34,196 bases of DNA. Origin: a virus. The notes beneath the pieces are model-generated. The model was not told where the DNA came from, ran no database searches, and saw only the letters and a program-made list of their open reading frames with translations. The stretch spans positions 1 to 34,196 of the IMG/VR virus record IMGVR_UViG_3300028883_000098; one strand, written 5' to 3'. Positions within the stretch are counted from its first letter, which is position 1; each line of letters opens with the position of its first letter. The translations under genes and the position numbers were made by a program. Of the stretch, positions 1 through 6,505 are shown piece by piece.

Positions 1-168
1 ATCGTGTAGAGAAATAATCTGCAAGTCACTCTGGTCCCGGTAGAGAACTTTGGATTCTTCTTTGCCGTTTAGATGTGATAGGAACGGTTCTTGAATGTTT
101 CCGGATGAGCGATATGTGCAAAAAAAAAGCAAACACCTACTATGTAGATATCTGCCTTGCTATTTTAG
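1..168. other. Host chromosome flank left of the prophage
   Basis: These 168 bases lie outside the left attachment repeat. I see no tRNA, no terminator and no convincing gene. A minus-strand frame is open from about 118 to the window edge and could be the end of a host gene, but it is too short to identify. A 38-codon plus-strand frame beginning at 114 runs across the attachment site and is probably accidental. Confidence 0.6.
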
Positions 169-181
169 CTCCCCCGGACGG
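169..181. repeat. Left attachment site (att core, copy 1)
   Basis: The 13 bases ctcccccggacgg match 34070-34082 exactly and in the same orientation. They equal the last 13 bases of the tRNA-Asn gene, including the discriminator base. The match stops sharply on both sides (g/a before, t/a after). This is the copy left at the end of the prophage far from the integrase. Confidence 0.85.
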
Positions 182-233
182 TATAACGCATATACTGTCA
201 TGGGTAAAAGCTGTAAATCTGGTATATTAAATG

Positions 234-268
234 CTTATTTGACTAGCAACATAACCCAGTCAAATAAG
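234..268. repeat. 11-bp perfect inverted repeat in the left attachment arm
   Basis: CTTATTTGACT at 234-244 is repeated in inverted form at 258-268, with a 13-base loop. A smaller palindrome, TTGGTtACCAA, follows at about 273-283. The site sits between the attachment core and the end of the minus-strand operon at 300. It could terminate that operon, although no T-run follows on the minus strand, or it could bind integrase or excisionase. The rest of 182-299 holds no gene. Confidence 0.6.
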
Positions 269-299
269 TGAATTGGTTACCAACTGGTGACCGGGGTAT

Positions 300-1061
300 C
301 TAAGCCGAAAACTTTTCGACGATTCTATCTCGATCTTTCCATGGGAAGGTGTCTATCTCGTACTCTTCGAACGCATTTATCACAGATGCTGAGATATCGC
401 TACGGCTGTCATTCAGGAATACGAAAAGTCTCGAATCATCATCACGTTGGACATGGATATCAGTCCATTCGAATAACGTAAGCTGAACAGCATTTTTATT
501 CGGATTGTTCACGGCCTGAATGATTGTTTCGGGAGAATCGTTCGTCTTTGGAATGAGGATGTCAAACTTATGCGACAAACCTGACTTACCTTGCAGCTGA
601 ATATCACGACTTCCCCATATGCGCTTGCTTTGAAGGTATGAGAATACATTGTCTGAAAACACACCAGGTACACGTGAACCTGACATAGCCATCAGATCGC
701 TGACAGATAACATAGCCTGAATGAGAGAGTGTTTTTTCTGAGGGAAGGTAGACATGCCAGCTTTGACTACAAGTTCATCACCATCAACTCCAATGCCGAA
801 TCGGTTCACTATGCGGTTAAGAATAAGTCTTCTTTTCGAATTTCTCAGGTCAACACCGGAGGCTCTTAGATCACCAATAGTCCACCCATCATCACTGAGT
901 AAAAGAGAGTTCCCGTCCTGCTGGACGTATATCTGAATCATATCATTGTGGCTGTCGACGAAAGGAGTTGTAATCTCAGTGTATCCATTCTTATCACTGA
1001 AACTGACACCTTCGCGAAACCATTTTATGTATGATTCAATGAAGTCGTTTCCTGTAATCAT
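300..1061 (-). CDS. DUF1828/DUF1829 domain protein
   Basis: This 253-residue protein looks like the two-domain family with DUF1828 at the N-terminal side (about residues 20-110, with the family-typical LLLSDDGWT stretch) and DUF1829 at the C-terminal side (about 150-250). No signal peptide or membrane segment is visible. Its molecular function is not established to my knowledge. It overlaps the end of the DUF6978 gene by 4 bp, and GGAGGAGA lies 8-10 bases before the ATG, so the two are one translation-coupled operon. The operon points away from the lytic genes, next to the repressor and attachment site, where phages carry accessory genes expressed during lysogeny. A role in phage defence or toxin-antitoxin function is inference only. 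Confidence 0.75.
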   Translation of the reverse strand: MITGNDFIESYIKWFREGVSFSDKNGYTEITTPFVDSHNDMIQIYVQQDGNSLLLSDDGWTIGDLRASGVDLRNSKRRLILNRIVNRFGIGVDGDELVVKAGMSTFPQKKHSLIQAMLSVSDLMAMSGSRVPGVFSDNVFSYLQSKRIWGSRDIQLQGKSGLSHKFDILIPKTNDSPETIIQAVNNPNKNAVQLTLFEWTDIHVQRDDDSRLFVFLNDSRSDISASVINAFEEYEIDTFPWKDRDRIVEKFSA

Positions 1062-1501
1062 TCGAATAGATCTCCTCCGACGGCCAAGGCCTCTGTGTTC
1101 ATGATATTACAGAAACGTAGGAAGTCAATCAATGCCTCTGAAGGGATATCTGTTTTCGAAAGCTCTGGAGGTGCCGGTATCGCCCAGGCATCATTATCTC
1201 CTTCTCGGTAGATGTGAAGGTGAGCGCCTTTTATCACTTCGTCATCAGGATTCGTGTGAGGTGGGCAATTGATATCGAGCCTGTACAGGATGGGGTTATC
1301 TTTTGATTTATGTCTCAGATTATAGGATGCTTTACTCGGGTTTTTCGTTCCTCGATGGATAAACATAGGAAAGAAATTCTTTCCCTTTTCACAGGTTACA
1401 ACCAGGTCAACTCCTCCGACATCCGGGAAGACAAATAGATCAGGGTCTTTGATCTTCTTCAGGATCTTCATGAGTTTTTCAGCGTCTTCTTGTGAGAGCA
1501 T
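1058..1501 (-). CDS. DUF6978 family protein
   Basis: This 147-residue protein resembles the DUF6978 family of phage and bacterial proteins. That assignment is from memory of motifs such as the YNLRHKSK and HLHIYREGD regions. No catalytic motif is obvious; several conserved His and Arg residues sit between about 85 and 125. The ATG follows CAGGAGGT by 4-5 bases. It is the first gene of a two-gene minus-strand operon and overlaps the DUF1828 gene by 4 bp. Families of this type often sit beside DUF1828 proteins in prophages, which suggests the products work together. Function is unknown. Confidence 0.65.
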   Translation of the reverse strand: MLSQEDAEKLMKILKKIKDPDLFVFPDVGGVDLVVTCEKGKNFFPMFIHRGTKNPSKASYNLRHKSKDNPILYRLDINCPPHTNPDDEVIKGAHLHIYREGDNDAWAIPAPPELSKTDIPSEALIDFLRFCNIMNTEALAVGGDLFE

Positions 1502-1559
1502 GCTTACCTCCTGTTTTTGTCTATCACCGATCCCGGATCGTCATCCATAAGGGGTAGGG

Positions 1560-1988
1560 TTATGGAGTAAAATCTAGCGCATATTTCCCCTCAACATCAA
1601 ATCTCTGCGTCATACCCATTGTTGTGATAATGAACGAGCCGGCACTTGATATGGTTCGGAACTCGATACCGTATTTTACATTGTAACCATTAGAGCTAAG
1701 CTCAATATAATAACCTTTATACGCCGTTGTCGTGCTTAAATCACGCGTGCTTTCGGTTACCTTGTAGTCACCTGTAGCGATCATATTTTTAAGATTAAGA
1801 CTCAAACTAGGAAGATCTACTATAAAATTATCTGATGTGATTGTTATTGTTAAATCAGCATCCGTGTTTAGGAATTTTCCCTGAAAAAACTCGGGTGGCG
1901 ACAGTTTGTATTTACTCTGGAACATGTCGCATCCTGTCATGAAAATCAAGACAGCCAAAATAAGACAAATAGATAAAAATTTTTTCAC
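1560..1988 (-). CDS. Small lipoprotein, probable lysogenic-conversion gene
   Basis: This 142-residue protein begins with a classic type II signal peptide: KK, a hydrophobic stretch, then a lipobox with Cys20 in FMTGC. The mature part is mostly predicted beta strand (alternating T/S/hydrophobic residues), as in small lipocalin-like domains. It should be anchored in an envelope membrane. The start is GTG, with AAGGAG six bases upstream. A TATAAT sequence on the minus strand at 2003-2008 may be its own -10 box, although it lies very close to the ribosome site. Lipoproteins beside a repressor are often superinfection-exclusion or conversion proteins; that role is inferred from position. Confidence 0.75.
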   Translation of the reverse strand: MKKFLSICLILAVLIFMTGCDMFQSKYKLSPPEFFQGKFLNTDADLTITITSDNFIVDLPSLSLNLKNMIATGDYKVTESTRDLSTTTAYKGYYIELSSNGYNVKYGIEFRTISSAGSFIITTMGMTQRFDVEGKYALDFTP

Positions 1989-2037
1989 CTTTCGCTCCTT
2001 TTATTATAAGATTTATTCCATTGGTAAAATTGGTATT

Positions 2038-2382
2038 CTATGCACTTGTGGTTTTCGCTGTTTGCTCAGTATCCAGTCCGAGCAAAATATTAATCACCCT
2101 CCGATTCTCTTCGCTCGACTTTAAATACTCACGGTACAGCTTGTTAGAAAATCGTATCTGAGACGTTACACCATCTACTAAGTATTCAACAGTGGTTCCC
2201 ACTTCTCTGGCTAGTGCTACGGCTACAGGCAACTTTGGAAGAACGTGTCTTGTTCTTTGGACTCGAACGAGGTTGTATTCTACGCCTATTGCCTCTGCGA
2301 TATCCTTAACGGTTCTACCTTTTCGAAAAGAATCAAACCTTTTCCAGAATTCAATCGCTTCGTTGGCACTCTCGTCTGCCAT
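2038..2382 (-). CDS. CI-like phage repressor (XRE-family HTH)
   Basis: This 114-residue protein has a lambda-repressor-type helix-turn-helix at about residues 20-70: a TVKDIAEAIGV helix, a recognition helix around YNLVRVQRT, and the VEYLVDG ending typical of Xre/CI proteins. A short C-terminal helical tail follows, with no S24 peptidase domain, so induction would not use RecA-stimulated self-cleavage. It is divergent from the early operon and faces the control region at 2431-2499. AAGGAA lies six bases before the ATG. It most likely keeps the lytic operon silent. A Cro-like role is the alternative. Confidence 0.8.
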   Translation of the reverse strand: MADESANEAIEFWKRFDSFRKGRTVKDIAEAIGVEYNLVRVQRTRHVLPKLPVAVALAREVGTTVEYLVDGVTSQIRFSNKLYREYLKSSEENRRVINILLGLDTEQTAKTTSA

Positions 2383-2430
2383 TTCTTATTCCTTATACAT
2401 TCATATTTTAATACCACATGGATATAAAAA

Positions 2431-2499
2431 GCAACAAATTGTGAAAAAAAATGTTGCAAAGGATATGTTTATGTCCTATATTGGAGTCATGAAGGACAT
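2431..2499 (+). promoter_or_regulatory. Early rightward promoter with operator-like repeats
   Basis: TTGCAA at 2454-2459 and TATATT at 2477-2482 are spaced by 17 bases and form a good sigma70-type promoter. The -10 box is only six bases before the ATG at 2489, so the transcript should start at or next to that ATG. Two inverted repeats overlap the promoter. GCAACA (2431-2436) and TGTTGC (2452-2457) abut the -35. ATGTCCT (2471-2477) and AGGACAT (2493-2499) bracket the -10 and start codon. A related AGGATAT occurs at 2460-2466. These are likely sites for the divergent repressor and/or the ribbon-helix-helix protein encoded just downstream. Confidence 0.7.
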
Positions 2500-2683
2500 A
2501 AAAGTAAACATTCAGAATAACGACGGAGTTCATCTCCGGGCGAATATCACACAGACACAAAAACTCGAGGCAAGGAAAATTGCCAAGAGCAAGGGCATGA
2601 CATTTCAGGGATGGCTTGGCCAGATCATCGAAAGAGAAATTGCGAATCAGGAGGCGACACATGGAACTGGCGACGCTCGATGA
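2489..2683 (+). CDS. Small ribbon-helix-helix-like regulator
   Basis: The protein has 64 residues from the ATG at 2489. A short beta strand (VHLRANIT, about residues 12-19) is followed by two helices (QTQKLEARKIAKSKG and TFQGWLGQIIERE), the pattern of Arc/MetJ-type ribbon-helix-helix proteins, which bind DNA as dimers. I chose 2489 because the promoter's -10 box ends six bases before it, giving a leaderless message. In-frame ATGs at 2465 and 2471 (the latter after AAAGGA) are alternatives that would need a start further upstream. As first gene of the early operon, with repeats around its own start, it is probably autoregulated. Confidence 0.65.
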   Translation: MKDIKVNIQNNDGVHLRANITQTQKLEARKIAKSKGMTFQGWLGQIIEREIANQEATHGTGDAR

Positions 2684-3008
2684 TGTCAACCGGATTGAAG
2701 GTAAGCAGGACCGCATGGAGAAAATGATGATTCTCATGCTGAGGCATCCACGTGGCCGGAATGTCGTCACGGTCAAGGACATTGCGGAAATGGAAGGAGA
2801 GAGCACCACCAAGCTGTATCAGGGAGCACGCTATCTTCTTCCCCGCTTTGGTCAATCGGCCTATCCGGAGGGATACGCACGCTGGCCACTGGAGGAATAC
2901 CTGGCATGGTCTGCACGCGATCCGGAAGAGCGGCACCGGGAATGGCTCCAGCACCTCGAATCCGAACGTAAGCGGGAAGTCAAGAATCTACAGCGAGCAA
3001 CAGGCTGA
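2661..3008 (+). CDS. Helix-turn-helix protein, excisionase/early regulator type
   Basis: The protein has 115 residues from the ATG at 2661, six bases after AGGAGG; the start overlaps the preceding gene by 23 bp. Residues about 10-25 are a short charged helix. Residues about 35-85 look like a winged HTH of the MerR/excisionase type, with TVKDIAEMEG as the first helix and the YARWPLEEYLAW segment typical of such domains. The C-terminal 30 residues are a charged helix. Its position as second early gene suggests an excisionase or transcription regulator; the sequence alone does not separate these. Confidence 0.6.
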   Translation: MELATLDDVNRIEGKQDRMEKMMILMLRHPRGRNVVTVKDIAEMEGESTTKLYQGARYLLPRFGQSAYPEGYARWPLEEYLAWSARDPEERHREWLQHLESERKREVKNLQRATG

Positions 3009-3056
3009 ATGCCGATAACCATAAAGAGGTTCCCGCACCTCGGCACTGAAACGCGG

Positions 3057-3118
3057 AAGCTGGCTGGTGCAGGAGGGGCTCATATCCCTTCCGTCCCGTT
3101 CGAATCGGGAGACAGCTT
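3057..3118 (+). other. tRNA-like fold with CAU in a 7-base loop
   Basis: AAGCTG (3057-3062) pairs with CAGCTT (3113-3118) and closes a multi-branch fold. Inside, GGAGGGG/CCCTTCC (3072-3078 and 3086-3092) presents a 7-base loop, CTCATAT, with CAU where a Met anticodon would be. TCCCG/CGGGA (3094-3098 and 3106-3110) presents TTCGAAT, which fits the T-loop consensus. The D-arm is nearly absent (GC/GC around a 4-base loop), the variable loop is too short, and no CCA or proper discriminator follows. It is not a normal tRNA. It may be a decayed or mimic tRNA, or a chance resemblance. Confidence 0.3.
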
Positions 3119-3261
3119 GAACACTCGGCCCGCATGGGTGAGTGAACAAACATTCAGGAGGTCTATTTTCCTTTTCACTGGAAGTGAGTTCAGAATACAT
3201 AGTTTCGCAGACCAGAAGGTACGAGCGCATGGCCCCGGCGTCCTGCACAGCAGGGGCAAAT

Positions 3262-3295
3262 AAAAAACCACCGAATCCCGCTAAAGCTTCGGTGG
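3262..3295 (-). terminator. Intrinsic terminator on the minus strand
   Basis: Read on the minus strand, CCACCGAA, a 12-base loop and TTCGGTGG form an 8-bp stem followed directly by six T's and then ATTT. That is a textbook Rho-independent terminator. No minus-strand gene lies upstream of it, so it would end a short antisense RNA starting near 3380-3450, or stop leftward readthrough toward the repressor. Read on the plus strand it lacks a T-run, so it should not block early transcription. Confidence 0.65.
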
Positions 3296-3385
3296 CAGGT
3301 TGGTTCGATCATCAGATCGAAATGACACAAGCAGAATACACCCTATTCTGCACGATGACAACCGCTAAGCGGTTAGGAGTCACTT

Positions 3386-3769
3386 ATGAATAAGTCAGAT
3401 GAAATGGTGAAAAGCCTCGTGGCCAGCACGGCATCACAGGCAGTCGGCATCTATCAGCAGCTGAAGAGAGAGCATGAGCTTGAGATCATGCAGTACCAGG
3501 CAGGAGTAAGGTCATTTAATTCTCGCGTGAACGAGCTCAAGAAAGAGAGGGAGAAGCTCCTGAAGGAGCTCGAAGCTGATCGGAACGAATTGCAAAAACT
3601 CCGAGAAGATTACGCCGTCCTTGAGAAGGAAAGCGAACAGCACCGGCGTTGGTGGCTCAAAGCTACCGAAGATCGCAATGCCGCCCAGAAGGAACTCAAG
3701 GATCTCAAGGACCAGCATGCCTCAGAGTCGGATGATCTTGAGGAAGAGGTGAAGGAGGCGCTGGCATGA
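3386..3769 (+). CDS. Coiled-coil protein of unknown function
   Basis: This 127-residue protein is almost wholly alpha-helical. Residues about 25-125 are rich in E, K, L and R in heptad-like spacing, indicating a coiled coil. There are no membrane segments or Cys clusters. TAGGAG stands six bases before the ATG, directly after the AACCGCT/AGCGGTT hairpin, so that hairpin could affect ribosome access. The stop codon overlaps the start of the exonuclease gene (ATGA). Small coiled-coil proteins often precede recombination genes in phage early operons, but no function can be assigned. Confidence 0.75.
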   Translation: MNKSDEMVKSLVASTASQAVGIYQQLKREHELEIMQYQAGVRSFNSRVNELKKEREKLLKELEADRNELQKLREDYAVLEKESEQHRRWWLKATEDRNAAQKELKDLKDQHASESDDLEEEVKEALA

Positions 3770-4476
3770 GTGAGCAGTTCACAAGAACGAAATTCCCGGA
3801 CCGGGCCTCATGGCTCGCCGGGAGGGGAGAAGGCCTCGGCGCATCGGACGCTGCGGCCTTCATGCAGCTTTCCCCATGGACAAGTATCACAAAGCTCTGG
3901 CAGGAGAAGACGGGCCAGATCGAGCGAGAGGACATATCAGGCAAGCCGGGTGTCCAGCGTGGCATCGATGAGGAGCCGATCATCAGGAATCAATTCATCG
4001 AAGATCACCCCGAGTTCGAAGTCTACCACCACCCCTACGAGATCCTCGCACTCAAGCGCAAGCCGTTCATCAGAGCTTCCCTCGACGGGGAGCTCATAGT
4101 CGTTAAAGAGAACCACTATGGACTTCCTGTAGGCTCTCGCGGTGTCCTGCAGATCAAAACCGGATCCTATTCGGCCAAACGGTATCTGGACAAGTGGACA
4201 GGGAGAGAGATGCTGGATTTCTACTTCGCTCAGGAATGCCAGGAACTCCTCGTGACCGGGTGGGACTTCGCATGGGTTCAGGCGAAGCTGTTCCGCATCG
4301 ACCGTCGGTATGCCACGGGAAGAACCAACGGATACCTCCCGGATCAGTACGAAACATATTTCCTGATCAAGGCCGGGAATCCTGTCGTGCAGGAGTCTAT
4401 TCAGGCTGTAGAAGAAGCAGCAACAACCTTCTGGGATGATGTACAGAACATGCACTCCCCGGACGTAGCCGTATAA
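3766..4476 (+). CDS. YqaJ/lambda-exonuclease-family recombination nuclease
   Basis: The 236-residue protein has the YqaJ layout: GASD at 25-28, the RGIDEEP segment at 65-71, ASLDGE with Asp107, QIK at 129-131, and YFAQECQELLVTG at 153-165. The family resects double-stranded DNA 5' to 3' so that a RecT-type protein can anneal the strands. The usual Glu of the final ExK motif is Gln here (Q129-I-K131). QxK versions exist in active PD-(D/E)XK enzymes such as TnsA, so activity is possible but worth testing. AAGGAGG precedes the ATG by seven bases. The DUF1351 and RecT genes follow directly. Confidence 0.88.
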   Translation: MSEQFTRTKFPDRASWLAGRGEGLGASDAAAFMQLSPWTSITKLWQEKTGQIEREDISGKPGVQRGIDEEPIIRNQFIEDHPEFEVYHHPYEILALKRKPFIRASLDGELIVVKENHYGLPVGSRGVLQIKTGSYSAKRYLDKWTGREMLDFYFAQECQELLVTGWDFAWVQAKLFRIDRRYATGRTNGYLPDQYETYFLIKAGNPVVQESIQAVEEAATTFWDDVQNMHSPDVAV

Positions 4477-4489
4477 CAGGAGAATACAC

Positions 4490-5464
4490 ATGGCAACAGC
4501 AGCAGAAAAATCAATCATCATATCAGCAGAAGTACAGAAGGAAGGATTTATCGCCCATAACTTCGATGCGATCAAGAATGCGGTCGAAGATAAGATCAAG
4601 CCGTACATGGGCCTTATATTCCAGGACGAAGATATCCGGGACGCTAAAGGAACCCTTGCAGATCTCCGCAAGATGCGCACTTCGATCGAGGACAAGCGCA
4701 AGGCGATCAAGAAGCAGTGGAACCAGCCCTATGATGAATTCGAGGCAAAGGTGAAAGAGATCGTCGCTGTCATCGACAAGCCGATCGCTGAGATCGACGA
4801 CCAGGTCAAAGATTATCAGGCTCGCAAGAAGGAAGAGAAGAAGACCGAGTGCGAAGGCATTATCGAGGGCATCCTTGCAAGCATCGACGACGACAACGAT
4901 CGCGAGTTCGTCACCGCATGCGGGGTTACTTTCGACGAACGCTGGCTCGACGCTACCACTGCAATCAGTCAGGTTGAGAAAGATGTCTTCGATCAAGTGA
5001 AGAAGATCCTCGGCGATGCTTCTTCCATCGCTGATGTATGTGAAGGCGATGAAATGCTCACGGATCTCCTTGTTGACTACAAACGCAGCAAAGATCTGTC
5101 AGCGGTTCTACGGAGACGGAAGGACATTCTCGAAGCACGTGTAGCTGCAAAGAAGCGGAAGGAAGAGCAAGAAGCAAAGAAAGCTGCAGAGGCCGAGAGA
5201 AAGGCTCAGGAGCTCAACGAAACATCCACATCTACAGAAGACACGCCTGTCCCTGAAAACGTCTCACAGGGCCCTGATGAGGCTCCTGTGGAACAGGAGG
5301 CGCCCAGCCGCCTCAACCTGGCTTTCAGCCTTGAAGGCACGAGCGGAGATCTCGCAGACATCATGGCCATCATCCGCTCGAAGACCGACGTCAGGGTCAC
5401 ACGACTGTACGGACACGTCGATTCAGAAGGTTCATCTTTCTGGACAGCAAAAAAGGAGAACTGA
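4490..5464 (+). CDS. DUF1351 phage protein
   Basis: This 324-residue protein matches the DUF1351 pattern: an N-terminal part ending in DLRKMRTSIEDKRKAIKKQW and then PYDEFEAKVKEIVAVID (about residues 60-100), typical of phage proteins that sit between a YqaJ nuclease and RecT. A helical middle follows. A charged linker of E, A and K (about 220-270) leads to a small C-terminal alpha/beta piece (about 272-320). Its biochemical role is unknown; conserved synteny suggests it assists recombination. AGGAG precedes the ATG. It ends one base before the ATGGAA start region of recT. Confidence 0.82.
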   Translation: MATAAEKSIIISAEVQKEGFIAHNFDAIKNAVEDKIKPYMGLIFQDEDIRDAKGTLADLRKMRTSIEDKRKAIKKQWNQPYDEFEAKVKEIVAVIDKPIAEIDDQVKDYQARKKEEKKTECEGIIEGILASIDDDNDREFVTACGVTFDERWLDATTAISQVEKDVFDQVKKILGDASSIADVCEGDEMLTDLLVDYKRSKDLSAVLRRRKDILEARVAAKKRKEEQEAKKAAEAERKAQELNETSTSTEDTPVPENVSQGPDEAPVEQEAPSRLNLAFSLEGTSGDLADIMAIIRSKTDVRVTRLYGHVDSEGSSFWTAKKEN

Positions 5465-5465
5465 A

Positions 5466-6497
5466 ATGGAACCAAGATACGCACAGAATCAGAGTCTCGC
5501 GAAGACTCAGGCACCGAAGACTTCACTCGAAGCAGTGAAGAGAATGACAACAGATCCGAAGATGCTCGCCCGCTTCCAGGATGTGCTCGGAAAGAAGGCA
5601 CCTCAGTTCCTGGCATCTGTTGTTTCGGCTATGGCATCGAACAAGCAGCTGCAGAACGCAACCCCTATGTCAGTCATGGGGGCTGCAATGGTTGCAGCAA
5701 CTCTCAACCTCGACATCAACCCCTCTCTCGGATTCTCAGCCATCGTTCCCTACAAGAAAAAGTTTAACGACAACGGGGTGTGGCGCGAGCAGATGGAAGG
5801 CCAATTCCAGATCATGACGAAGGGTTTCGTGCAGCTTGCGATCCGCAGCGGCCAGTACCGGAATATCAATGTCACAGAAGTCTATGCTGATGAGTTCGAA
5901 GGCGAAGATATCATCACCGGTGAAGTCATCATGCACCCAGTTGCAGACGGGTTCAGAAGCAAAGGTGATAGCTCCAAGATCGTTGGATACGTCGCCTACC
6001 TTGAGCTGGTATCAGGTTTCCGGAAAACCGCTTTCTGGTCGATGGAAAAGATCCTGAATCACGCGAAGAAGTTCTCGAAATCATGGGACACCAAAAACGG
6101 CCGGTTCTTCAAAGGTTCCGGGTGGGACTCTCACTTTGAAGCGATGTGTCGCAAAACAGTCCTGAAGAACACGCTTTCCTCCTGGGGGATCTTGTCTGTC
6201 GAGATGCAGAGAGCCGTCGTGTCTGATCAGGGGCTTATCGACGATGTAGACAACATCGATGACATCGAATACCTGGACAACCCGGATAACGACGGTGAAG
6301 AGATCGAAGGAGAGGTGGAAGAATCCAGCGAAGATCCTGCTCCTGCTCCCCCTGAGAAAAAGTCGACTTCGAAGGTTGCTCCTAAGAAAGAGCACGTAGG
6401 TCCGGTTGTTCCTCCGGAAGGATTCGAAGACGATTCAGCTCCTTTTGAAATGTCTTCAGACGAACAGAAGGCGCTTGACGCCTTGTGGAATCAGTGA
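5466..6497 (+). CDS. recT: RecT single-strand annealing protein
   Basis: The protein has 343 residues from the ATG at 5466, seven bases after AAGGAG in the end of the preceding gene. Residues about 20-260 match the RecT family: LNLDINPSLGFSAIVPYKKK, then QFQIMTKGFVQLAIRSGQYR, then VGYVAYLELVSGFRK and the HFEAMCRKTVLKNTLSSWG segment near the end of the core. RecT coats single-stranded DNA and pairs complementary strands. The last 80 or so residues are an acidic, proline-rich disordered tail, a common site for partner binding. It forms a recombination cassette with the upstream YqaJ nuclease. Confidence 0.93.
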   Translation: MEPRYAQNQSLAKTQAPKTSLEAVKRMTTDPKMLARFQDVLGKKAPQFLASVVSAMASNKQLQNATPMSVMGAAMVAATLNLDINPSLGFSAIVPYKKKFNDNGVWREQMEGQFQIMTKGFVQLAIRSGQYRNINVTEVYADEFEGEDIITGEVIMHPVADGFRSKGDSSKIVGYVAYLELVSGFRKTAFWSMEKILNHAKKFSKSWDTKNGRFFKGSGWDSHFEAMCRKTVLKNTLSSWGILSVEMQRAVVSDQGLIDDVDNIDDIEYLDNPDNDGEEIEGEVEESSEDPAPAPPEKKSTSKVAPKKEHVGPVVPPEGFEDDSAPFEMSSDEQKALDALWNQ

Positions 6498-6505
6498 GGT
6501 GAACC

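Larger units (their letters stand above)
3010..3378. ncRNA. Non-coding stretch packed with hairpins; candidate structured RNA
   Basis: This gap between two early genes has no frame with a good start and ribosome site, but it contains successive inverted repeats. They are GAGGT/ACCTC (3026-3041); a cloverleaf-like fold (3057-3118); CACTC-CCC/GGG-GAGTG (3122-3144); TCACT/AGTGA (3175-3187); CCTGC/GCAGG (3242-3254) with GCCCC/GGGGC outside it (3232-3257); CCACCGAA/TTCGGTGG (3268-3295); TTCGATC/GATCGAA (3304-3321); GCAGAATA/TATTCTGC (3331-3351); and AACCGCT/AGCGGTT (3360-3374). The last one ends just before the ribosome site of the next gene. It could be a structured RNA processed from the early transcript, an antisense RNA, or a cis-regulatory leader. 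No known RNA family is recognised. Confidence 0.5.

Noticed and set aside
114-230. A 38-codon frame crossing the left attachment site
   Set aside because: There is no convincing ribosome site or family, and it is created by joining host and phage DNA.
3009-3263. An 84-codon plus-strand frame starting right after the HTH gene
   Set aside because: It has no ribosome site, its product has no plausible fold or family, and the DNA is dominated by inverted repeats. I treat the region as non-coding.
3142-3393. An 83-codon plus-strand frame ending at the coiled-coil gene start
   Set aside because: AGGAGG at 3156-3161 has no start codon at a usable distance, and the frame runs through four hairpins. 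The last 23 codons (from ATG 3322) could be a leader peptide, but there is no ribosome site for them.
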